This document shows positions 29,047-33,100 of a stretch of 33,100 nucleotides of DNA, piece by piece. The number at the start of each line of letters is the position of its first letter. The stretch's first letter is position 1. Position numbers and translations under genes: made by a program. The notes under the pieces were generated by a model. That model saw only the letters and a list, made by a program, of their open reading frames with translations, searched no databases and had not been told where the DNA came from. Location of the stretch: NCBI GenBank assembly GCA_050303335.1, contig JBNLBN010000015.1, forward strand, positions 1 through 33,100, written 5' to 3'. The DNA comes from Bilamarchaeum sp050303335. GTDB taxonomy: Archaea > Micrarchaeota > Micrarchaeia > Anstonellales > Bilamarchaeaceae.

Positions 29047-29057
29047 TTTTTTATATG
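29047..29057. promoter_or_regulatory. TATA box shared by two divergent genes
   Basis: TTTTTTATATG (minus strand CATATAAAAAA) is centred about 27 bp from the ATG at 29025 and about 25 bp from the ATG at 29077. The spacer is 51 bp. A second A/T-rich stretch (29064-29076) is too close to either start to serve as a TATA box for a leaderless mRNA. Confidence 0.5.
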
Positions 29058-29076
29058 TTGTTATTAGTATTTATAT

Positions 29077-29544
29077 ATGATAATTTTGAGCGAGAAGGCC
29101 TATATATCGCAGATAATATTCTACCTGCGCTCCAAAAAGAATGATGAGGCCTTCAGATTCGCAAAGGATTTCGCAATGGCTTATCCTGATTCCATGATGG
29201 CCCATTTCCTTCTTTCCAAATCATCATTCGCGCTTGAGAGGTATAAGGAATCCTCGCACCAGGCAAGGCGTGCATTCAATCTCGCAAGCGGAAAGGACAT
29301 GGTGACATGCGGGCTTCTGGCATGCTCTGCCTATTTCAACATGGAAGACTATTTTACCGGCTACGATATACTGAAGGAACTAAGGAGGATGAGCAATGAC
29401 CCGAGGATCGTAGTGCTGATGACCGCATATTCGATCGCTATGAAGGATAATCACGAAACGTCGAGGAATATCGATGAGCTCTACCGTATAGACAGCAAGA
29501 TCGCGGATGGAATGATCGAGCAGTTCGTGAAGCCACGTTTATAA
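29077..29544 (+). CDS. TPR-like helical repeat protein
   Basis: A 155-residue soluble protein composed of helical pairs of about 34 residues, with TPR-like signatures. KKNDEAFRFAKDFAMAYPDSMMAHFLLSKSSFALERYKESSHQARRAFNLAS shows the typical small-residue and aromatic spacing (A, Y, P). A further pair follows around YFNMEDYFTGYDILKELRRM. TPR proteins are interaction scaffolds without catalytic activity. The degenerate repeats mean that this is a fold-level call only. The ATG at 29077 is 25 bp from a TATA box shared with the divergent 139-aa gene, so a common function is likely. The end is followed by 150 bp without genes. Confidence 0.65.
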   Translation: MIILSEKAYISQIIFYLRSKKNDEAFRFAKDFAMAYPDSMMAHFLLSKSSFALERYKESSHQARRAFNLASGKDMVTCGLLACSAYFNMEDYFTGYDILKELRRMSNDPRIVVLMTAYSIAMKDNHETSRNIDELYRIDSKIADGMIEQFVKPRL

Positions 29545-29619
29545 TCTGATTTCACTAAATCATGTTGAATGATGAGTGTTCGACAGACTGAGGTTCTTGA
29601 TTTCGAAAGAAATTGAGAG

Positions 29620-29639
29620 CTAGTGAACTTGTTCACTAG
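29620..29639. repeat. Perfect inverted repeat in spacer
   Basis: CTAGTGAAC-TT-GTTCACTAG is a perfect 9-bp inverted repeat with a 2-base loop, 75 bp after the TPR-like gene stop. It has no following T-run on the plus strand, so it is a weak terminator candidate. It could be a protein-binding palindrome. Confidence 0.45.
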
Positions 29640-29644
29640 TTTCC

Positions 29645-29698
29645 TGTGATGATAAAAAAACATTCTGAAAAAAATTAGAAAATTGAAATGTCAATTTC
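29645..29698 (-). terminator. Terminator region of TFB gene
   Basis: On the minus strand, AAATTGA-CATT-TCAATTT (29680-29697) overlaps the TFB stop. It is followed by TTTTT-rich blocks, including seven consecutive T (29654-29660). Oligo-T tracts terminate archaeal RNA polymerase efficiently, so this probably ends the TFB transcript. Confidence 0.5.
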
Positions 29699-30620
29699 AA
29701 AGATTGACTTTCAATCCTAGTTCCTTCTTGAGCTCCCTGTACCTGTTCCTGATTGTAACTTCAGTGACACCGGCAACATCAGCGACCTCTTTCTGGGTTT
29801 TCTTCTCGCCATGCATTGCGGATGCTATGTATAAGGCAGCAGCCGCGACACCTGTCGGTCCCCTTCCTGAGATCAGCCCCTTCCTGAGAGCCTTCTTGAT
29901 AAGTTTCACTGCCTCTTCCTGGACTTCAGGTCCAAGTTTGAGCGCAGTGGCGAACTTCGGAACATATTGAGCCGGATCGGTCAATGGAACGTCGACCTTC
30001 AATTCAGATTTCAAGAATCTGTATGCACGGCCGATCTCCTTCTTCTCGATTCCGGATGCGCGTGAAATCTCATCAAGCGTCCTTGGAATTCCCTGCAGCC
30101 TGCAGATTGCATATATTACTGCAGCAACCACTGATTCGATCAATCTTCCTCTGATAAGTTCTTCCTTCACAGCTCTCCTGTAAAGAAGCGCGGCGCTTTC
30201 CTTGATGTTTTCCGGAAGACCCAATGAGGAAGCAACCCTGTCAAGCTCTGCAAGAGCGATTACAAGATTCCTCTCCATCGATGTTGCGATGGAAACACGC
30301 TTGTGCCATTTCCTCATACGGTACAGCTGGGCCTGTTTCTTCGGAGAAATCTTTCCTCCCCTGATGTCCCTGTTGTACTGGTCGATTTCAGTCACAAGAC
30401 CCTTGTTCGGCCTCATGAACTTGATCGGCGCACCACCACGTGCCTTCTTTTCCTTCTGCTCTGCATCGAATGCACGCCATTCCGGACCCATATCGTGTAT
30501 GTTCTCGGCTATGATAAGACCGCATGCTGAACAGATCAATTCCCCTTTTTCATAATCCCTTACGATCCTTTTGCTTCCGCATTCAGGACACTTCTTCGTT
30601 GACGAACTACTTTCTGACAT
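29697..30620 (-). CDS. tfb: Transcription initiation factor TFB (TFIIB homologue)
   Basis: A 307-residue factor. The N-terminal zinc ribbon has C11, C14, C30 and C33 (CPECG and CSACG). The B-finger/linker contains GPEWRAFDAEQKEKKARGGAP. Two cyclin-fold repeats follow at about 115-205 and 210-300, the second with the BRE-reading helix region VADVAGVTEVTIRNRYRELKKEL. TFB binds TBP-TATA and the BRE and places RNA polymerase at the start site. Frames upstream reach 30674, but a strong AGGAGG lies 6 nt before the ATG at 30620, and the zinc ribbon begins 10 residues later, so I use 30620. A TATTTAAA box at 30680-30687 predicts a leader of about 37 nt with that Shine-Dalgarno sequence, unlike most genes here. 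This is consistent with high expression. Confidence 0.97.
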   Translation of the reverse strand: MSESSSSTKKCPECGSKRIVRDYEKGELICSACGLIIAENIHDMGPEWRAFDAEQKEKKARGGAPIKFMRPNKGLVTEIDQYNRDIRGGKISPKKQAQLYRMRKWHKRVSIATSMERNLVIALAELDRVASSLGLPENIKESAALLYRRAVKEELIRGRLIESVVAAVIYAICRLQGIPRTLDEISRASGIEKKEIGRAYRFLKSELKVDVPLTDPAQYVPKFATALKLGPEVQEEAVKLIKKALRKGLISGRGPTGVAAAALYIASAMHGEKKTQKEVADVAGVTEVTIRNRYRELKKELGLKVNL

Positions 30621-30679
30621 TTCCTCCCTCCTCATAGTAAAGTTTTTAAGAATTTGTAGAACAACTTTGAACATACTCC

Positions 30680-30687
30680 TTTAAATA
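30680..30687 (-). promoter_or_regulatory. TATA box of TFB gene
   Basis: The minus-strand sequence TATTTAAA predicts transcription from about 30657, giving a short leader with AGGAGG before the ATG at 30620. A second box, TTAAAAACT near 30646, lies 26 bp from the same ATG, so both leadered and leaderless transcripts are possible. Confidence 0.5.
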
Positions 30688-30721
30688 CTTTTCGGTCAGA
30701 GTTCGTCAATCAACGAAAAAA

Positions 30722-31930
30722 TCAGAATTCCTTGATCCGGGAAATAATCTCCTGCTCTCCCTTAACGGCCCTCTCTTCCATGATGATCTTCCCGTCTATT
30801 ATTACGTCTGAAACATTGGACGGGTTGGCAGAATATACAAGATTTGATATGAGATCATGCTCCGGATGCATGTTCGCTTTGCGCTCGAGAAGGACAATAT
30901 CGGCAAGGAATCCTTTCCTGATCTGCCCGCTGTTAACTTTAAGTGCCTTTGCACCGTTTCTGGTAGCAAAATCGAACACTTTTCCGGTTGCAATCGCGTT
31001 TGCCTTCCAGTAGTGGTGCTTCTGGAGAAGTGATGCAAGTTTCATCGTCTCGAACATGTTCAGCGAGTTGTTGCTTGCAACAGAATCGGTCCCGAGGGTG
31101 ACATTTGCACCCGCAGCATCAAGCTCTTTTAGCTGTGCAATCCCCCCGGTTGCAAGTTTGAGATTTGAAACCGGGCAGCTTGATATGTTGACTTCCTTGA
31201 GGAGTGATATCTCCCTCTTTGTAAGCCATCCGCAGTGGACAAGGAGTGAATTGCCGTCAAGGACATTGCAGTCTGAAAGGAACTCGATCGGGAATTTCCC
31301 GTGCCTTTCCTTCACCTGGAAGACCTCTTCACGGGTTTCTGCAGCATGTATCTGGAACAGGCTGGAGCCTGCAAGTTTTTTTGCTTCAGTTATCAGCTCC
31401 TTCGAGCAGGTGTTAGTGGCATGCACTGAAACTGAAGGCTTGACAAGATCATTTCCATAGGACAGCACCGGCTTCAGTTTCGCAATCCTGTCATCCAGTG
31501 CAGACGGGTCATTCAGATCGAGTACGCCCCTGGAAACGACGCCGCGGATTCCAATCTCTTCAGCAGCATCAAATATGGGCTTTGGATCATGGATGCACAT
31601 CTCGCAGAATGCCGTGGTTCCTGATTTGATCATTTCAAGAAATGCGAGTTTTGCTGCTGCCTTTATTTCATCAGCAGTCTGCTTTTCTTCCATGGGCCAT
31701 ATTTTTTCCCTCAGCCAGGAATGGAGTTCCATGTCCTCCCCGAGGCCGCGAAGGGTAGTCATTGCAACATGGTTGTGGGTATTGATCAGCCCGGGAATGG
31801 CAATTTTTCCGGATGCATCGATGTCACCGTCGCCAAGGTCAGGCCCGATCTCTGCGATAATATTGCCTTCGATCAGTATGTCACCATGGATGATTTCATC
31901 TGAAAGGATTGTTGCATTCTTGATGAGCAT
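30722..31930 (-). CDS. Amidohydrolase: MTA/SAH deaminase-like (MtaD/DadD family)
   Basis: A 402-residue TIM-barrel metallohydrolase. The start MLIKNATILSDEII fits the family N-terminal strand. Metal-binding and substrate motifs are GLINTHNHVAM (H52, H54), the HAAETREEV strand, VHCGWL, SSCPVSNLKLATGG and GTDSVASNN with the catalytic Asp. These match 5'-methylthioadenosine/S-adenosylhomocysteine deaminases and 5'-deoxyadenosine deaminases, which convert the adenosine moiety to inosine and release ammonia. In archaea this recycles the by-products of SAM use. The exact substrate is not fixed by sequence. Frames extend to 32050, but those residues overlap the CorA coding region and the TATA box at 31952-31958 is 26 bp from the ATG at 31930. 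Confidence 0.92.
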   Translation of the reverse strand: MLIKNATILSDEIIHGDILIEGNIIAEIGPDLGDGDIDASGKIAIPGLINTHNHVAMTTLRGLGEDMELHSWLREKIWPMEEKQTADEIKAAAKLAFLEMIKSGTTAFCEMCIHDPKPIFDAAEEIGIRGVVSRGVLDLNDPSALDDRIAKLKPVLSYGNDLVKPSVSVHATNTCSKELITEAKKLAGSSLFQIHAAETREEVFQVKERHGKFPIEFLSDCNVLDGNSLLVHCGWLTKREISLLKEVNISSCPVSNLKLATGGIAQLKELDAAGANVTLGTDSVASNNSLNMFETMKLASLLQKHHYWKANAIATGKVFDFATRNGAKALKVNSGQIRKGFLADIVLLERKANMHPEHDLISNLVYSANPSNVSDVIIDGKIIMEERAVKGEQEIISRIKEF

Positions 31931-31950
31931 GAAAAAAGATTGGATGAAAA

Positions 31951-31960
31951 GTAATATATC
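31951..31960 (-). promoter_or_regulatory. TATA box of deaminase gene
   Basis: The minus-strand sequence GATATATTAC is centred about 26 bp before the ATG at 31930. It overlaps the stop codon of the upstream CorA gene. The deaminase can therefore be transcribed independently. Confidence 0.5.
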
Positions 31961-33057
31961 TACTTTGGAAGGAGCCCGCTTACCCTCACCCATGCATATG
32001 CTACAAGTATGGAAAGGAAGGTAGACCCCACGATTATCATTTCGTACCATGGAAGGAATTCGGGTCCGAAATCAAAGAACGGCACACCGAAAATCGTCGC
32101 TATGGTATTTGGAACAAGGACAGCGGTTCCGAGGACTGTAAGGTATGCAACGAGCAGTGCAAGCTTGTTGTTTAGTATCTGGAGCTGGTTGTTGTATATG
32201 CTCTGCATAACTTCAAGTCCTGATGCAAGGACCTGGCTCATATGTTCAGCAAGCTCTATCTGGTAGTTCGTCTCTATTGTTAGCGCACCGATCCTTTCAA
32301 GGAGCCTCCTGTTGTCAGAAAGAAGTTCCGGATCTCCGTAACGTAGGGTGTTCAGAACGTCGACAGTTTCCCACAGTCCGTTCATGTACACCATGAGCGC
32401 ATGCTTCATGGTGTGGATCTGCTGGCCGAGGAGCTCCCTGTCGGTGTCGGTTCTTGAAAGCATCTCGCTTACCTGGTCCGCTGCCTTTTCAATTCCACGA
32501 AGCGCATCGAAATTACGGCTGTTGTTTTCATCAAGTATCCTGGTGAGGACCATGGTTGTACGATCCTGCTTTGACTGCTTGGGCTTGATCTTCTTCATGA
32601 ATATCTTGCCGTATCTCCGAAGCCTGAAGAATCTCGTGGCCTGCGTTGTGTGGATGGTAACGACGACGCTCGACCGGATGAGAAGAAGCATATACTCGAT
32701 TTTCACGTCAAATCCCTTTGCGAAGATGACCGGGACAAGAAGGCCCATCTCTTCGTCAAGATCCTCGTATCCGCTCTCTGAAGTCCTTGTAAGTAGCGTG
32801 GATACGAGCTGGTCGCTGAAGCCAAGTGATTGTGAAACTATCGGAGCATCCCTCTTGAGATCCTCGACTATATAATCTACCCATGAAACTGATGATGACT
32901 TGATCTGGTCCTTGAAGTCCTGCATGTCCTTTGCTTCCTTTTCTATAGTGTCGCCCTTCTTGTGGAGGGAAACGCAGAAACCTTTCTGTTCGAGTGAGAG
33001 AATTACTTTTCCATCTCCATGGGTTCTTCTTATATTTTCAACTAGTTTGGTATCCAT
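31960..33057 (-). CDS. CorA-like divalent metal transporter lacking a canonical GMN motif
   Basis: A 365-residue protein with the CorA layout. The N-terminal cytoplasmic alpha/beta domain (residues about 15-150) is followed by a long helical stalk (about 190-300: EKAADQVSEMLSRTDTDRELLGQQ and later LAEHMSQVLASGLEVMQSIYNNQLQILNNKL). Two C-terminal membrane helices (LVAYLTVLGTAVLVPNTIATIFG and MIIVGSTFLSILVAYAWV) end the protein. CorA channels are pentamers carrying Mg2+, Co2+ or similar ions. The signature YGMN after the first helix is replaced by FGVPFF. The usual selectivity loop is therefore altered, and ion preference cannot be assumed. GAGGAGA lies just before the ATG at 33057 and TATAAATA lies about 38 bp upstream. 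Confidence 0.85.
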   Translation of the reverse strand: MDTKLVENIRRTHGDGKVILSLEQKGFCVSLHKKGDTIEKEAKDMQDFKDQIKSSSVSWVDYIVEDLKRDAPIVSQSLGFSDQLVSTLLTRTSESGYEDLDEEMGLLVPVIFAKGFDVKIEYMLLLIRSSVVVTIHTTQATRFFRLRRYGKIFMKKIKPKQSKQDRTTMVLTRILDENNSRNFDALRGIEKAADQVSEMLSRTDTDRELLGQQIHTMKHALMVYMNGLWETVDVLNTLRYGDPELLSDNRRLLERIGALTIETNYQIELAEHMSQVLASGLEVMQSIYNNQLQILNNKLALLVAYLTVLGTAVLVPNTIATIFGVPFFDFGPEFLPWYEMIIVGSTFLSILVAYAWVRVSGLLPK

Positions 33058-33090
33058 AAATCTCTCCTCGGAATTATTTTATGAAGTAGC

Positions 33091-33099
33091 TATTTATAT
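33091..33099 (-). promoter_or_regulatory. TATA box of CorA-like gene
   Basis: The minus-strand sequence ATATAAATA predicts a start site near 33068. The resulting leader of about 11 nt contains GGAG close to the ATG at 33057. An alternative A/T-rich box (33074-33084) is about 22 bp from the ATG. Confidence 0.45.
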
Positions 33100-33100
33100 G

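Noticed and set aside
31931..32050. 40-residue N-terminal extension of the deaminase
   Set aside because: It overlaps the CorA coding sequence, has no family similarity, and the TATA box spacing points to the ATG at 31930.
1..33100. tRNA, rRNA and insertion sequences
   Set aside because: I found no cloverleaf with a T-loop GTTCRA pattern, no rRNA-like segments, and no transposase motif or target-site duplication. The search was by eye, so a divergent tRNA could be missed.

Overview
The window is archaeal. It carries a TFIIB-type initiation factor, both subunits of DNA topoisomerase VI, a Dim2/Pno1-like two-KH protein, a COG2512-type membrane-anchored regulator and a DUF5667 protein. Almost every promoter I could read has a TATA element centred 24-29 bp before an ATG, which is the pattern of leaderless archaeal transcription. 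Several starts were moved on this evidence. No rRNA, tRNA, CRISPR array, transposase or integrase was seen. The lineage cannot be fixed from the sequence alone. A euryarchaeal or DPANN-type archaeon both fit.

Layout. 1-1917: small accessory proteins (AHSA1-like, DUF1428, DUF1697, a SAM methyltransferase). 2090-6396: three different cation:proton antiporters. 6393-8293: an iron/oxidative-stress island with a ferritin-like/VIT1 fusion, a DPS-like ferritin and two very small ORFs. The two iron genes share paired upstream repeats at matched distances. 8316-13807: a secreted DNase I-like lipoprotein, a DEAD-box helicase, an ATP-cone/54-aa/UppP operon, a CoA-binding protein, a redoxin, and a HEAT-KH operon. 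13788-16991: an orphan receiver protein and top6B-top6A.

16988-24375 holds the most unusual protein-coding content: an 876-aa lipoprotein containing a lytic-transglycosylase-like domain, beside a 1574-aa protein with a signal peptide, one transmembrane helix, a huge presumably cytoplasmic region and a C-terminal zinc ribbon. I recognise no family for the large protein. 24376-24797 is a gene-free segment of successive inverted repeats followed by three tandem 49-bp repeats, ending one base before an AAA+ ATPase/winged-helix gene. It may be a structured mRNA leader or an origin-like region.

25755-28285 is an envelope cluster: a membrane-anchored PLD nuclease, a Cys-rich lipoprotein, a membrane-anchored HTH regulator and a DUF5667 protein. 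28286-28605 has no ORF but strong RNA-like structure: a 15-bp hairpin with three G.U pairs, nested 10-bp and 8-bp stems, and the same octamer in two apical loops. It is a candidate new non-coding RNA. The window ends with two unknown divergent genes on one TATA box, TFB, an MTA/SAH-type deaminase and a CorA-like transporter.

The genes are tightly packed. Convergent neighbours often overlap at their 3' ends (4, 57, 20, 4 and 12 bp), and co-directional genes overlap by 1-14 bp. All functional statements come from reading motifs. No database search or folding program was run.
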